A DNA stretch of 64,000 nt from Caldalkalibacillus thermarum (GCF_014644735.1 NZ_BMKZ01000001.1:1-64000); one strand, 5' to 3'. Positions 32,472 through 44,615 are shown, counted from the stretch's first letter. Notes: a model not told the origin generated them from the sequence alone. A program made the numbers and translations.

Positions 32472-33707
32472 ATGCCCACCATCAGGGAAGAGTCCTTGCA
32501 TTTGCACCGTCAAAACAGGGGGAAACTGGCGGTTAAATCCAAGGTACCTGTGCGCAATGCCAAAGATTTGAGTTTAGCTTATTCGCCAGGGGTGGCAGAA
32601 CCTTGTAAAGAGATTTTCGATAATCCGGAAGCGGTTTATGAATATACCATGAAAGGAAATGCGGTTGCCGTTGTATCTGATGGAACGGCTGTCCTCGGCT
32701 TGGGCAATATCGGGCCGCGGGCAGCGCTGCCTGTGATGGAGGGAAAAGCGGTCTTATTCAAATCATTTGCCGGTGTCGATGCCTTTCCTATTTGTTTAGA
32801 TACGACGGATGTGGATAAAATTGTAGAGACGGTAAAATTATTGGAACCGACCTTTGGCGGGGTCAATCTGGAAGATATTGCGGCTCCCAATTGCTTTGAA
32901 ATTGAAGAACGCCTCAAACGGGAAACGAATATTCCTATTTTCCATGATGACCAGCATGGCACAGCGATTGTGACCCTGGCCGGACTGGTCAACGCCTTAA
33001 AAGTGGTTGGTAAAGAACTGTCCCGTGTCAAGGTTGTCATCAATGGTGCCGGTGCAGCTGGCATTGCCATTATCAAGCTGTTGTATCGCATGGGCGTGCG
33101 GGATATGATTTTATGTGACTCTAAAGGGGCTATTTACGAGGGACGTCCCTATGGGATGAATTCCATTAAAGAGGAAGTGGCCAGAATAACCAACCGCCAC
33201 TTTATAAAGGGCGCATTAAGCGATGCCATCCGCGAAGCAGATGTGTTTATCGGGGTTTCTGTGGCCGGAGCTCTCACGAAAGAGATGATTAAATCGATGA
33301 ATGAGGACCCAGTTATTTTTGCCATGGCCAATCCGGTGCCTGAAATTATGCCGGATGAAGCTTTTGAAGCGGGGGCCAAAGTAATGGGCACCGGCCGTTC
33401 CGACTTCCCCAATCAAGTGAATAACGTTCTGGCTTTCCCCGGCATTTTCCGGGGTGCCCTGGATGTCTACGCTACGCATATTAACGAGGAGATGAAGGAA
33501 GCAGCGGTATATGCTATTGCAAACTTGATTAGTGATGATGAATTATCGGCCGACTATGTGATTCCGGCTCCGTTTGACCCCCGGGTGGCTCCCGCTGTGG
33601 CTGCGGCTGTGGCCAAAGCGGCAATGGAAACAGGGGTGGCCAGACGCCGGGTTGATCCTGAAAAAGTGGCCCAGAAAACCAGGGCACTGGCCATGATCGA
33701 GGGCTAA
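32472..33707 (+). CDS. ytsJ: NAD(P)-dependent malic enzyme
   Basis: 411 residues. Converts malate to pyruvate and CO2 with NAD(P)H formation. Motifs: LSLAYSPGVAEPC, the malate-binding NLEDIAAPNCFEIEE, IPIFHDDQHGTAIV, and the Rossmann stretch VVINGAGAAGIAI. The ATG at 32472 follows AAGGAG by 9 bases. Position between dnaE and accD matches Bacillus ytsJ, the main NADPH-generating malic enzyme; cofactor preference here is inferred. It feeds pyruvate and NADPH toward the fatty-acid genes next to it. Confidence 0.9.
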   Translation: MPTIREESLHLHRQNRGKLAVKSKVPVRNAKDLSLAYSPGVAEPCKEIFDNPEAVYEYTMKGNAVAVVSDGTAVLGLGNIGPRAALPVMEGKAVLFKSFAGVDAFPICLDTTDVDKIVETVKLLEPTFGGVNLEDIAAPNCFEIEERLKRETNIPIFHDDQHGTAIVTLAGLVNALKVVGKELSRVKVVINGAGAAGIAIIKLLYRMGVRDMILCDSKGAIYEGRPYGMNSIKEEVARITNRHFIKGALSDAIREADVFIGVSVAGALTKEMIKSMNEDPVIFAMANPVPEIMPDEAFEAGAKVMGTGRSDFPNQVNNVLAFPGIFRGALDVYATHINEEMKEAAVYAIANLISDDELSADYVIPAPFDPRVAPAVAAAVAKAAMETGVARRRVDPEKVAQKTRALAMIEG

Positions 33708-33746
33708 CCAACTGTGTGTTGATAAAACAAGGAGGACAAATCGGCA

Positions 33747-33932
33747 ATGTGGACGGTCATTTATATTGCACCCAGTGCCAAAATAGCTGAAAAAATTCAA
33801 GATCGTCTGACCGAAGAAGGTTTTCTGGTGAAAGTGAGATCAATCCAGCATGGCAAACAGTATGAAGTCCTTGTACCTGAAAGTGAACTTGATGATGTGC
33901 GTGAAGCACTGGCTTACATCTTACAATCCTAA
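33747..33932 (+). CDS. Small conserved protein between malic enzyme and accD
   Basis: 61 residues (MWTVIYIAPSAKIAEKIQD, LTEEGFLVKVRSIQHGKQ, YEVLVPESELDDVREALAYI) with a beta-alpha-beta pattern like the small DUF2007-type signal-transducing proteins. An AAGGAGGAC ribosome-binding site precedes the ATG. It sits within the operon 39 bases after malic enzyme and 26 before accD, a conserved place in Bacillales. Function unknown. Confidence 0.65.
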   Translation: MWTVIYIAPSAKIAEKIQDRLTEEGFLVKVRSIQHGKQYEVLVPESELDDVREALAYILQS

Positions 33933-33958
33933 ACATGCTTAACATGTGAGGTGTTCAT

Positions 33959-34828
33959 GTGTTAAAGGATCTGTTTTCCAAACGTCGCAGGTATGCCACC
34001 ATCCTGTCTGAGCAAGCAAAAAAAGAGATTCCGGAAGGGTTAATGACCAAGTGCAAGCAGTGTGGAACGATTACCTACACCAAAGAACTAAAGAAACAGC
34101 TCATGGTGTGCGCAGCATGCGGCTATCATTTTCCCGTGACTGCCCGCGAGCGGATTGAGATGACCCTTGATGAAGGCCGGTTTTTTGAATATGATAGCGA
34201 TATGGTCTCCAAGGATCCCCTTGGCTTTCCCGATTATCCGCAGAAATTGAAGCAGGATATGGAAAAAACAGGGCTTCATGAGGCTGTGATTACGGGTGAG
34301 GGAACCATCAAGGGGTACCCTGTGGTCATAGGTGTGATGGATGCCCGTTTCCGCATGGCCAGCATGGGCTCCGTCGTAGGAGAAAAAATTACCCGGGCTA
34401 TTGAACGGGCAATCCAGAAACGCTACCCCTTTGTCTTGTTTTCTGCTTCTGGCGGAGCACGCATGCAAGAAGGGGTGCTCAGCCTGATGCAGATGGCCAA
34501 AACCAGCGCTGCTTTAGCCCAGTTGGATAAAGCAGGCATTCTGTTTATCTCTGTTTTGACCAATCCAACGACCGGCGGGGTGTCGGCAAGCTTTGCTTCC
34601 CTGGGCGATTACAACATTGCTGAGCCCAAAGCCCTGATTGGTTTTGCCGGCCGGCGGATTATTGAGCAGACGATCCGTCAAGAATTACCAGATGACTTTC
34701 AGACGGCTGAATTTTTGCTCTCCCATGGACAACTGGACATGGTTGTTCACCGCCAGGAGATGAGAGACCGTCTGGCCGATATCCTTGACATTCATGCCCA
34801 TGTCCATGCCGAACGGAGGGGGAAATAA
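33959..34828 (+). CDS. accD: Acetyl-CoA carboxylase carboxyltransferase beta subunit
   Basis: 289 residues. The N-terminal zinc ribbon CKQCG and CAACG (about 31-54) and the crotonase-like fold with [16 protein letters not shown] and [13 protein letters not shown] identify AccD. With AccA it moves the carboxyl group from biotin to acetyl-CoA, giving malonyl-CoA for fatty-acid synthesis. The GTG at 33959 has GAGGTG ahead. It overlaps accA by one base (TAATG), so the two subunits are co-translated. Confidence 0.95.
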   Translation: MLKDLFSKRRRYATILSEQAKKEIPEGLMTKCKQCGTITYTKELKKQLMVCAACGYHFPVTARERIEMTLDEGRFFEYDSDMVSKDPLGFPDYPQKLKQDMEKTGLHEAVITGEGTIKGYPVVIGVMDARFRMASMGSVVGEKITRAIERAIQKRYPFVLFSASGGARMQEGVLSLMQMAKTSAALAQLDKAGILFISVLTNPTTGGVSASFASLGDYNIAEPKALIGFAGRRIIEQTIRQELPDDFQTAEFLLSHGQLDMVVHRQEMRDRLADILDIHAHVHAERRGK

Positions 34829-35796
34829 TGGCAGTTTTGCCCTTTGAGCGCCCTCTTATTGAGTTGCGCAAAAAAATAGATGAGTTGAAGCAATTTACCA
34901 AAGAAAAGGGAATTGATTTTTCAGAGGAGATCAATCGCCTGGAAGAAAAAGCACGGCGCTTGGAAGAAGAGATATACAGCAACTTAACGCCTTGGCAGCG
35001 GGTTCAAATTGCCCGTCACCCTGACCGGCCCACTACCTTAGATTACATAAGCTTGATCTTTGAAACCTTTGTGGAAATTCATGGCGACCGTCTGTATGGA
35101 GATGACCCGGCCATAGTGGCGGGCATCGCCAAGCTGGACGGCCAGCCTGTGACCATTGTTGGCCATCAGAAGGGAAAGGATACGAAAGACAATATCGCCC
35201 GTAATTTTGGCATGCCCCATCCCGAAGGCTACCGCAAAGCGCTCAGGGCCATGCAGCAGGCCCATAAATTTTCCCGTCCCATTATCTGTTTTATTGATAC
35301 GCCCGGGGCCTATCCAGGCAAAGCGGCTGAAGAGCGGGGACAAAGCGAAGCGATCGCCCGCAATCTACGGGAAATGGCCCGCTTTGAAGTCCCTATCATC
35401 TGTGTTGTGACAGGAGAAGGGGGAAGCGGCGGTGCCCTGGCTCTTGGCGTAGGTAACCGTATTTACATGCTGGAGAATGCCATCTACTCTGTCATTTCTC
35501 CCGAAGGAGCGGCAGCCCTGTTGTGGAAGGATGCCGGACTTGCCCAGCGGGCGGCAGAAACAATGAAAATCACCGCTCAGGATTTGTATGATCTCAAGAT
35601 TATAGACGATATCATTCCTGAACCGCGAGGAGGCGCCCATCGCAATATGCAAGAGCAAGCCAAGCAAATCAAAGCGTTTCTGCTTAAAGGACTCGAAGAG
35701 TTACAGGGATTGGATGGAGCTGCTCTGGTGGAACAGCGTTACCACAAGTACAAAGCCATCGGGGAATACGGTTTTGTAACCGATTCCAATAGCTAG
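34828..35796 (+). CDS. accA: Acetyl-CoA carboxylase carboxyltransferase alpha subunit
   Basis: 322 residues. Motifs: [18 protein letters not shown] at the N-terminus, [40 protein letters not shown]-like text here as [20 protein letters not shown], and [17 protein letters not shown] forming the oxyanion hole. It forms the alpha2beta2 carboxyltransferase with AccD. A terminator directly follows, so pfkA may need its own promoter or readthrough. Confidence 0.95.
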   Translation: MAVLPFERPLIELRKKIDELKQFTKEKGIDFSEEINRLEEKARRLEEEIYSNLTPWQRVQIARHPDRPTTLDYISLIFETFVEIHGDRLYGDDPAIVAGIAKLDGQPVTIVGHQKGKDTKDNIARNFGMPHPEGYRKALRAMQQAHKFSRPIICFIDTPGAYPGKAAEERGQSEAIARNLREMARFEVPIICVVTGEGGSGGALALGVGNRIYMLENAIYSVISPEGAAALLWKDAGLAQRAAETMKITAQDLYDLKIIDDIIPEPRGGAHRNMQEQAKQIKAFLLKGLEELQGLDGAALVEQRYHKYKAIGEYGFVTDSNS

Positions 35797-35803
35797 AGTT
35801 CGT

Positions 35804-35833
35804 GTGCTTCTGTTTGGTGCAGAAGCACTTTTT
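35804..35833 (+). terminator. Terminator after accA
   Basis: GTGCTTCTG pairs with CAGAAGCAC around 7 bases, then five T residues. It lies 8 bases after the accA stop and 37 before pfkA. With no strong promoter visible in between, it may act as a partial terminator dividing expression of acc and glycolytic genes. Confidence 0.85.
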
Positions 35834-35854
35834 ATATAAAATTAGGAGAAATAG

Positions 35855-36829
<975 letters not shown>

Positions 36830-36898
36830 TAAAGTTGACCGGATGCCCGGTTTAGATGCCTGCCAGCAAGATAAAATAAAGCCAGAGGAGTGTGGAGA

Positions 36899-38653
36899 AT
36901 GAGAAAAACAAAAATTGTGGCCACGATCGGCCCGGCAAGTGAAGCAGTGGAAACTTTAAAACAACTGCTCCAAGCAGGTGTGGACGTGGTGCGTCTTAAT
37001 TTTTCCCATGGTGACTATGAAGAACATGGCCAGCGCATTAAGAATGTGCGCCAAGCTATGCGGGAAACAGGAAAAAATGTGGCCATTTTGCTGGATACCA
37101 AAGGGCCGGAGATTCGCACCGGCGTGTTGAAAGAAGAGCCGGTTGGATTAAAAGAGGGCGAGACCTTGATCTTAACCACAGAGGAGCTGCAAGGGGATGC
37201 CCGTAAAATCTCGGTGACTTACGCTGGTCTCCCCCAGGATGTCCGGCCAGGCAGCAAAATTTTGATCGATGACGGCCTGATTGAAGTTGAAGTGGAGAAG
37301 GTGGAAGGAAACGAGATCATCACCCGTATCTTAAATGGGGGTGAATTGAAAAGCCGGAAGGGAGTCAATGTGCCGGGAGTGTCGATCAATCTGCCCGGCA
37401 TTACAGAGAAGGATGCTAACGATATCCGTTTCGGGCTGGAACAAGGCGTGGATTTTATAGCCGCTTCCTTTGTCCGTAAAGCGAGCGATGTCCTAGAGAT
37501 CAGAGAGATTTTGGAGGCCACCGGTCACACAGATGTGCAAATCATTGCCAAGATTGAAAACCAGGAAGGCATTGACAATCTGGATGAAATTTTAGAGGTG
37601 GCCGATGGCATCATGGTGGCCCGCGGTGACTTGGGTGTGGAAATTCCCGCTGAAGAGGTTCCGCTGATACAAAAAATGATGATTGCCAAATGCAACCAAA
37701 TGGGCAAAGTGGTGATTACGGCCACCCAAATGCTGGATTCCATGCAGCGCAATCCCCGCCCCACACGGGCCGAGGTCACCGATGTGGCCAATGCCATCTT
37801 TGACGGAACTGATGCCATCATGCTTTCCGGGGAAACGGCGGCGGGGAAATATCCGCTGGAATCGGTCAGAACGATGGCCCGCATTGCTGAACGGACAGAA
37901 GAAGCGATTGAATACCGGGAATGGCTGTATCATCGCCGCACGGACCAGCAGGAAACCATTGCCGGTGCCATCAGTCAGGCCGTTTCCAATGCAGCTTTGG
38001 ATTTGAATGCTTCCGCTATTTTGACGGCAACGGAAAGCGGCTATACGGCCAGACTGATTTCCAAGTACCGCCCCAAGGCACCCATTATTGCTGTGACGCC
38101 CCATGAACAAGTGGTGCGTAAGTTGGCCTTGTCCTGGGGGGTGTATCCCATTTTGGCCCGCGAAGCCAACACAACAGATGAAATGCTGGAAATCTCTGTT
38201 GACGCTGCCTTAAAAGCAGGATTGATTTACTATGGCGATCTTGTGGTGATTACGGCTGGCGTTCCTGTGCGTGAAACCGGCACGACCAATCTGATGAAAA
38301 TTCACGTGGTGGGCGATATTGTCGCCAAGGGGCAAGGGATTGGCAAAAAAGTGGTCACAGCCAAGGTGGTGGTTGCCCAGAGCAGTGAGGAAGCGGTGCA
38401 AAAAATGGAAGAGGGTGCGATCCTGGTCGCCACAGCGACCGACAAGGATATGATCCCTGCCTTTGAAAAAGCAGCCGCAGTGGTGACAGAAGAAGGGGGG
38501 CTGACCTCCCATGCAGCCATAGTGGGGCTCAGTTTGGGCAAACCGGTTATTGTCGGCGTGGAAGGCGCCACGGAAAAGTTTAAAGACGGAATGGAAATTA
38601 CAGTGGATCCTGTCCGGGGCCACATTTATACCGGACATGCCAAGATTTTATAA
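36899..38653 (+). CDS. pyk: Pyruvate kinase with C-terminal PEP-utiliser domain
   Basis: 584 residues. [14 protein letters not shown], the K+/Mg2+ site region [16 protein letters not shown], the active-site stretch [14 protein letters not shown]-like here as [19 protein letters not shown], and [20 protein letters not shown]. The extra C-terminal domain (about 475-584, ending with [20 protein letters not shown]) is the PEP-utilising histidine domain (TSHAA) typical of Bacillus pyruvate kinases. It makes pyruvate and ATP. AGAGGAG lies 8 bases before the ATG. Confidence 0.96.
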   Translation: MRKTKIVATIGPASEAVETLKQLLQAGVDVVRLNFSHGDYEEHGQRIKNVRQAMRETGKNVAILLDTKGPEIRTGVLKEEPVGLKEGETLILTTEELQGDARKISVTYAGLPQDVRPGSKILIDDGLIEVEVEKVEGNEIITRILNGGELKSRKGVNVPGVSINLPGITEKDANDIRFGLEQGVDFIAASFVRKASDVLEIREILEATGHTDVQIIAKIENQEGIDNLDEILEVADGIMVARGDLGVEIPAEEVPLIQKMMIAKCNQMGKVVITATQMLDSMQRNPRPTRAEVTDVANAIFDGTDAIMLSGETAAGKYPLESVRTMARIAERTEEAIEYREWLYHRRTDQQETIAGAISQAVSNAALDLNASAILTATESGYTARLISKYRPKAPIIAVTPHEQVVRKLALSWGVYPILAREANTTDEMLEISVDAALKAGLIYYGDLVVITAGVPVRETGTTNLMKIHVVGDIVAKGQGIGKKVVTAKVVVAQSSEEAVQKMEEGAILVATATDKDMIPAFEKAAAVVTEEGGLTSHAAIVGLSLGKPVIVGVEGATEKFKDGMEITVDPVRGHIYTGHAKIL

Positions 38654-38668
38654 AAGGGAGCACCTGTG

Positions 38669-39082
38669 ATGGGTAAACAAGCTAAAGCCAGTTTGCGGGT
38701 CCGGTACCAGGAAACAGACCAGATGGGTGTCGTTCATCATGCCAATTACATCAAATGGTTTGAAGTCGGACGAACAGAATTGTTGCGGGAATTAGGAACG
38801 GATTACCGGACGGTGGAGGAGCAGGGACTGTTGCTGCCCGTGATAGAAGTCACGTGCCAATATAAAAAACCGGCCCTCTATGATGATGAAATTCTTATTC
38901 TGTCCAGGGTCAGTAAATATACGGGCGTTAAACTTACATTTGCTTACGAGGTGTATCGTGGAGATGAATTGCTGGTCACAGGGACCACGACCCATTGTTG
39001 GACAACCCCTCAGTTTAAACCGGTCAACCTGAAAAAAGCCTGGCCAGAGCTGCATCAGCTGATTGCCAGCTGTGTCAGCTGA
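38669..39082 (+). CDS. Acyl-CoA thioesterase, YbgC/4HBT type
   Basis: 137 residues with a hot-dog fold: LRVRYQETDQMGVVHHANYI contains the catalytic Asp (QMGVVHH context of the 4-hydroxybenzoyl-CoA thioesterase family), followed by WFEVGRTELLRELGTDY. It hydrolyses acyl-CoA; chain preference unknown. The ATG at 38669 follows AAGGGAG by about 8 bases. It lies 15 bases after pyk, probably in the same transcript. Confidence 0.88.
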   Translation: MGKQAKASLRVRYQETDQMGVVHHANYIKWFEVGRTELLRELGTDYRTVEEQGLLLPVIEVTCQYKKPALYDDEILILSRVSKYTGVKLTFAYEVYRGDELLVTGTTTHCWTTPQFKPVNLKKAWPELHQLIASCVS

Positions 39083-39116
39083 GCGTTCAACAGCCACAAA
39101 AAAGGAGTTGCCCTCA

Positions 39117-39509
39117 ATGTTTCGTATTTTAGCTTTATTGATGATCGTTGTCCCCGTTATGGAATTATGGGTGCTCATGACTGTGGGAAAATGGATAGGT
39201 GCTTGGTACACGATTGGGCTGGTCATTTTAACCGGTGTGATAGGGGCGTGGCTGGCTAAGCGTGAGGGGCTCCATACGCTGCAACTGATCCGCCTCCAGC
39301 TTTCACAAGGCCAGATGCCGGGTTCCGCATTAATTGACGGAGCCTGTATCCTGGTGGGCGGGGCCACCCTGCTCACCCCGGGCTTTATTACTGACGCCGT
39401 CGGATTTTTGCTGCTTGTGCCCTATACCCGCAATATCTTCAAAGCCTGGATGCGCCGCTTGTTCGAACGGTGGATCAAAAACGGGACGTTTATTATCATC
39501 CGGCGCTGA
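39117..39509 (+). CDS. fxsA: FxsA-family membrane protein
   Basis: 130 residues. Four hydrophobic stretches with the family pattern FRILALLMIVVPVMELWVL, GLVILTGVIGAWLAKREG and LIDGACILVGGATLLTPGF. FxsA affects phage exclusion in E. coli when overproduced; its normal role is unknown. The ATG at 39117 follows AAAGGAG by 10 bases. It ends the pyk transcript at a strong bidirectional terminator. Confidence 0.88.
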   Translation: MFRILALLMIVVPVMELWVLMTVGKWIGAWYTIGLVILTGVIGAWLAKREGLHTLQLIRLQLSQGQMPGSALIDGACILVGGATLLTPGFITDAVGFLLLVPYTRNIFKAWMRRLFERWIKNGTFIIIRR

Positions 39510-39516
39510 GTGGACA

Positions 39517-39563
39517 CGAAAAGAAACTCCCCTGTTTATTCCAGACAGGGGAGTTTCTTTTCG
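39517..39563. terminator. Strong bidirectional terminator, fxsA/ytvI
   Basis: Nineteen perfectly paired bases (CGAAAAGAAACTCCCCTGT with ACAGGGGAGTTTCTTTTCG) with A- and T-tracts built into the stem, between two convergent genes. Confidence 0.92.
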
Positions 39564-39586
39564 TTTAAGGGAGTACAGCAACAACT

Positions 39587-40699
39587 TTACGCTGTTCCTT
39601 TCACAAACTGCCACAAATCCCGGAACACCCCGGCCCGGTGCAAGGCACCCAGGAACACCATGCTGACAGGGCCGATGATGAGGCCGATCATGCCGAACAG
39701 CTTGAAGCCCACAAACAGGGAAAAAAGGGTGACCAAAGGATCGAGCCCCACATTGTCTCCTAAAATTTTGGGTTCAATCATTTGCCGCTGGATAACCACA
39801 ATGGCATACAAAACCGACAGTCCGATCACCAGAAAGTAATTGCCGCTGATAAACAGATAGATAATCCAGGGGATGAAAATGAGACCGGGGCCCAGATAGG
39901 GAATCAGATCCACCAAGCCAATAAACAAGGCGATCGTTAACGCGTATTCCACCCGCAGAATCCAAAACCCGATTAACACAATCAGAAACGTAATGGACAT
40001 CAAGGTGAGTTGAGCGCGAATGAAACCAATAAAAGCGCTTTTTAAATCTTGGATCACGGAGCGGCTGCTGACCTGTACCCGCTCCGGAATGACACGCAAG
40101 AAGAAAGCCTGCCACTTTGGCCAGTCTTTGCTAAGGAAGAAAAAGGCCAAAAGGGAAATAATAAAGGCTGTTGCGATCATGGGAATAGAGCGGAGAAAGG
40201 ACAGAATGCCGTTAATCAGCCCTCTTCCTGCTTCCGTTAAGGATTCAGCCATTTGTGTGGAAAAATTTTCGACCTGATGTTCAATGTTGCGCTGAACCTC
40301 CCCATCCAGGGTGCCGTAGAGGGAAATAATGCGGTCATAAATCGGAAAGAGCTGGTTTAATATGAAGAATTCTACTTGGGCCATATAGTCCGCAAACAGA
40401 TAAGGCAGGTGCTCTTGCAGCCGGTTCAATTCAGATACAATTTCCACTATAACCAAGGTGATCAGCGCGGCAAGCAGGGCCAAGAGCAGGATGATGGTCG
40501 ATAAAACGGCCAGCCATCTTGGAAAACGCCCCTTTTCTTCCAGCCAATTGACGACAGGATTCATGATTAGGGCTAAGAGTAAGCCGAACAAAAAGGGATA
40601 AACGAGTGGAAAAATGAGGTATGCAGCCAGAATTAAGCCTGTAATTGCAGAGATTACCACTAAGCCACGTACGGAAGCAAGCAAAATGGACCGTTCCAA
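39587..40699 (-). CDS. ytvI: Sporulation integral membrane protein YtvI (AI-2E/PerM type)
   Basis: About 370 residues with eight hydrophobic segments in the AI-2E transporter-like pattern, including FLRSIPMIATAFIISLLAFF, GLVDLIPYLGPGLIFIPWI and EPKILGDNVGLDPLVTLFS. YtvI is produced during sporulation in Bacillus; its substrate is unknown. The TTG at 40699 is chosen because GGGGGAGG lies 8 bases before it. A sigma-E-like promoter is visible upstream on the minus strand. Confidence 0.85.
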   Translation of the reverse strand: MERSILLASVRGLVVISAITGLILAAYLIFPLVYPFLFGLLLALIMNPVVNWLEEKGRFPRWLAVLSTIILLLALLAALITLVIVEIVSELNRLQEHLPYLFADYMAQVEFFILNQLFPIYDRIISLYGTLDGEVQRNIEHQVENFSTQMAESLTEAGRGLINGILSFLRSIPMIATAFIISLLAFFFLSKDWPKWQAFFLRVIPERVQVSSRSVIQDLKSAFIGFIRAQLTLMSITFLIVLIGFWILRVEYALTIALFIGLVDLIPYLGPGLIFIPWIIYLFISGNYFLVIGLSVLYAIVVIQRQMIEPKILGDNVGLDPLVTLFSLFVGFKLFGMIGLIIGPVSMVFLGALHRAGVFRDLWQFVKGTA

Positions 40700-40737
40700 A
40701 AATGAAACCTCCCCCAAACTAAAATATCCGCTAGCCG

Positions 40738-40766
40738 GTCGTAAGTAAAAGCTTACCTAAATATTA
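40738..40766 (-). promoter_or_regulatory. Candidate sigma-E promoter of ytvI
   Basis: On the minus strand TAATATT (7 of 7 against KMATATT), 14 bases, CTTACGAC (5 of 8 against CATACAHT), about 39 bases before the chosen ytvI start. The -10 match is only moderate. Confidence 0.4.
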
Positions 40767-40875
40767 CCTGTTATTATGCGGCATGACAATGCATGACGAT
40801 TCAGCCCGAGAATAAAACAATCGGGGTAGAAATAAAGACAACTTGTCTGATGTATGTTAAAATAATAAGGGTTTG

Positions 40876-40890
40876 ATGTAATCGTTCCCA
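40876..40890 (+). promoter_or_regulatory. CcpA-type cre site upstream of citZ
   Basis: ATGTAATCGTTCCCA fits the catabolite-responsive element consensus WTGNAANCGNWNNCW at every defined position. It lies 190 bases before citZ. citZ is under CcpA repression in Bacillus, so glucose repression of citrate synthase is likely here too. The exact promoter position relative to the site is not clear. Confidence 0.6.
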
Positions 40891-40918
40891 AGCGCAAGCT
40901 CATCCCTTATACTTATTC

Positions 40919-40959
40919 GTAGCATTGATATTCATCATGTAGCATTTGATATTCATCAT
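40919..40959 (+). repeat. Tandem 20-21 base direct repeat upstream of citZ
   Basis: GTAGCATTGATATTCATCAT is followed directly by GTAGCATTTGATATTCATCA with T: the same unit with one extra T. Head-to-tail repeats at helical-turn spacing in a regulated leader suggest repeated binding of a regulator, or replication slippage. Confidence 0.7.
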
Positions 40960-40995
40960 TATGCTGCTGCTTTAACCACTATTTAAGCCTTGCTG

Positions 40996-41055
40996 TATTT
41001 CCCTTAAGTTTATTTAAATAATTTTTTATTTAAAGTGTTGGTATATTTCCCTTAA
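40996..41055 (+). repeat. TATTTCCCTTAA direct repeats flanking an AT-rich core
   Basis: The 12-mer TATTTCCCTTAA occurs at 40996-41007 and again at 41044-41055, with an AT-rich, near-palindromic centre (TTTAAATAATTTTTTATTTAAA) split as TTTAAATAA and TTATTTAAA. The second copy ends about 10 bases before the citZ ribosome-binding site, so it would lie in the promoter or leader. Possible regulator sites such as for CcpC, but the CcpC dyad is not clear. Confidence 0.45.
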
Positions 41056-41080
41056 ATTATAGATAAAGGAGAGATGCCAA

Positions 41081-42190
41081 ATGACCACGAAAGGATTGGA
41101 AGGAGTAGTTGCAGCCGAGTCATCTATCAGCTCCATCATTGACGGTGTTCTCACTTACCGGGGCATTCATATTGATGACTTGGCGGAAAACGCCAGTTTT
41201 GAAGAAGTGATTTATCTTCTCTGGTACGGAAAACTGCCTAACAAAGCAGAGCTGGATCAGCTGAAGAGAGATTTGGCTGTCAATGCCCACATCCCCGATG
41301 AATTAATCAAACACTTGAGTCTTATGCCCAAGACGGTCCATCCCATGGCTGTTCTGCGCACCGCAGTCTCTGCCCTCAGCCTGTATGATGACGAAGCCGA
41401 TCAGATGGACAAGGAAGCCAACTTACGCAAAGCTGTGCGCCTGCAGGCCAAGATTGGCACTATCGTAGCTGCTTTTGCCCGGTTGCGGGAGGGAAAAGAT
41501 CCTGTTGCTCCCCGTAAAGATTTAAGTTATGCAGCCAACTTTTTGTATATGTTAAAAGGGACAGAACCTGAGGAAATCCAGGAAAAAGCCTTTAACAAAG
41601 CGTTGGTCTTGCATGCTGATCATGAATTTAACGCCTCTACGTTTACGGCACGCGTCACAGTGGCCACCTTGTCTGATATTTACTCTGGCATCACATCTGC
41701 CATCGGTGCTTTGAAAGGTCCCCTTCATGGCGGTGCAAATGAACGGGTGATGGCCATGCTGGAAGAGATTGGTGAAGTGGACAAAGCCGAAGCGTATATA
41801 TTGGACAAGCTGGCCAACAAGGAGAAAATTATGGGCTTTGGCCATCGCGTCTACAAAAATGGTGATCCCCGGGCCAAACACCTGCGTGAAATGTCCCGTC
41901 AACTGACGCAATTGACTGGTGAACCCAAATGGTTTGAGATTTCCGTCAAAATTGATGAAGTCGTTCAAAGGGAAAAAGGCTTGCTGCCTAACGTTGATTT
42001 TTACTCTGCATCGGTCTATCAAAGCTTGGGAATTCCCCGCGACCTGTTTACGCCTATTTTTGCAGTGGCCCGTACGTCAGGATGGGTGGCTCACATTCTT
42101 GAACAGTATAACAACAACCGCTTAATCCGTCCGCGTGCCGAGTATGTGGGTCCGCAAAAACAGGCTTATGTGCCTCTTGAACAGCGTTAA
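41081..42190 (+). CDS. citZ: Citrate synthase
   Basis: 369 residues. Condenses oxaloacetate and acetyl-CoA to citrate. Catalytic residues sit in LHADHEFNASTF (His), IMGFGHRVYKNGDPRAKHL (His) and NVDFYSASVYQSLGIP (Asp). The ATG at 41081 follows AAAGGAGAG by 7 bases. It begins the citZ, icd, mdh cluster of Bacillus. The 380-base leader with a cre-like site and two sets of repeats implies tight control. Confidence 0.96.
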   Translation: MTTKGLEGVVAAESSISSIIDGVLTYRGIHIDDLAENASFEEVIYLLWYGKLPNKAELDQLKRDLAVNAHIPDELIKHLSLMPKTVHPMAVLRTAVSALSLYDDEADQMDKEANLRKAVRLQAKIGTIVAAFARLREGKDPVAPRKDLSYAANFLYMLKGTEPEEIQEKAFNKALVLHADHEFNASTFTARVTVATLSDIYSGITSAIGALKGPLHGGANERVMAMLEEIGEVDKAEAYILDKLANKEKIMGFGHRVYKNGDPRAKHLREMSRQLTQLTGEPKWFEISVKIDEVVQREKGLLPNVDFYSASVYQSLGIPRDLFTPIFAVARTSGWVAHILEQYNNNRLIRPRAEYVGPQKQAYVPLEQR

Positions 42191-42307
42191 GCGTTGAATG
42201 ATAAGGAATGATAAGGCAGAAACAGGGAAGCGGAGATACTGGCTTCTTAGAGACATATAGGTTTGTAGTGAAAACCAATAAACTTCATAAAGGTGGAGGT
42301 ATGAATC

Positions 42308-43609
42308 ATGGCAAATTTCAAACTCTTTGACCCGCCAGCTACTGGTGAAAAAGTGACAATGGGTTCAGATGGAAAATTAAATGTGCCTAATCATCCCATT
42401 ATTCCATTTATTGAAGGAGACGGAACAGGGCCTGACATTTGGGCTGCTGCGTCCCGTGTGTTGGATGCCGCTGTGGAAAAGGCCTATAAGGGCGAAAAGA
42501 AGATTGCCTGGTATGAAGTTTATGCCGGGGAAAAAGCCTATCACAAATTTGGTGAGTGGCTGCCTGAAGATACTTTAACAGCCATTCGTGAATATTTAAT
42601 TGCCATCAAGGGTCCGTTAACCACACCGGTTGGAGGCGGGATCCGTTCTCTGAACGTGGCTTTGCGCCAAGAACTGGACTTATATGTCTGCTTGCGTCCG
42701 GTACGCTGGTTTACCGGAGTGCCCTCGCCAGTTCGCCATCCTGAATTGGTGGACATGGTTATTTTCCGTGAAAATACGGAGGACATTTATGCGGGCATTG
42801 AATGGCCGGCTGGCTCAGACGAAGTGAAAAAAGTGATTGATTTCTTGCAAAAGGAAATGGGTGTCACCAAAATCCGCTTCCCAGAAACATCAGGTATTGG
42901 CATTAAGCCTATCTCCAAAGAAGGAACAGAGCGCCATGTCCGCGCAGCCATTGAATATGCGATCGCAAACAACCGCAAGAGCGTGACCCTGGTGCATAAA
43001 GGTAATATCATGAAATTTACCGAAGGGGCTTTCAAAAACTGGGGCTACGAACTGGCTGAGCGGGAATTCGGTGACAAAGTGTTTACTTGGGCCCAATATG
43101 ACCGTATTGCTGAGGAGTCCGGCAAAGAAGCCGCCAACGAAGCCCAGGCTAAAGCTGAAGCAGAAGGGAAAATTATCATTAAGGATGCCATCGCTGATAT
43201 CTTCTTGCAACAAGTCTTAACCCGCCCGGCTGAGTTTGACGTGGTGGCCACCATGAACTTAAACGGCGACTATATTTCCGATGCCTTGGCCGCTCAGGTC
43301 GGAGGAATCGGTATTGCCCCCGGTGCCAACATTAACTTTACCACTGGCCACGCTATCTTTGAAGCCACGCACGGGACGGCACCGAAGTATGCCGGTTTAG
43401 ACAAGGTCAATCCGTCTTCCGTGATTTTGTCTGGAGAGATGATGTTGCGTCACCTTGGCTGGCATGAGGCTGCTGATTTGATTATTAAAGCAATGGAAAA
43501 AACCATTGCCTCCAAAGTGGTGACTTATGACTTCGCCCGTTTGATGGATGATGCAACTGAAGTGAAATGTTCCGAGTTTGGCGATGCCTTAATTAAAAAT
43601 ATGGAATAA
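42308..43609 (+). CDS. icd: NADP-dependent isocitrate dehydrogenase
   Basis: 433 residues. Oxidises isocitrate to 2-oxoglutarate. Motifs: [14 protein letters not shown] at the N-terminus, the isocitrate/phosphorylation-site region [48 protein letters not shown], and the NADP site [28 protein letters not shown] lies before the ATG at 42308. Separated from citZ by 117 bases without a terminator, so probably cotranscribed. Confidence 0.96.
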   Translation: MANFKLFDPPATGEKVTMGSDGKLNVPNHPIIPFIEGDGTGPDIWAAASRVLDAAVEKAYKGEKKIAWYEVYAGEKAYHKFGEWLPEDTLTAIREYLIAIKGPLTTPVGGGIRSLNVALRQELDLYVCLRPVRWFTGVPSPVRHPELVDMVIFRENTEDIYAGIEWPAGSDEVKKVIDFLQKEMGVTKIRFPETSGIGIKPISKEGTERHVRAAIEYAIANNRKSVTLVHKGNIMKFTEGAFKNWGYELAEREFGDKVFTWAQYDRIAEESGKEAANEAQAKAEAEGKIIIKDAIADIFLQQVLTRPAEFDVVATMNLNGDYISDALAAQVGGIGIAPGANINFTTGHAIFEATHGTAPKYAGLDKVNPSSVILSGEMMLRHLGWHEAADLIIKAMEKTIASKVVTYDFARLMDDATEVKCSEFGDALIKNME

Positions 43610-43615
43610 ATATGA

Positions 43616-44578
<963 letters not shown>

Positions 44579-44592
44579 TGCCAATATTTTCT

Positions 44593-44615
44593 AGGGGGCC
44601 CTGCCCCCTTTTATT
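44593..44615 (+). terminator. Terminator of citZ-icd-mdh
   Basis: AGGGGGC pairs with GCCCCCT around CCT, then TTTATTC-type T-rich sequence, 15 bases after the mdh stop. Confidence 0.85.

Noticed and set aside
40919-40959. CRISPR array near citZ
   Set aside because: There are only two head-to-tail units with no spacer between them.
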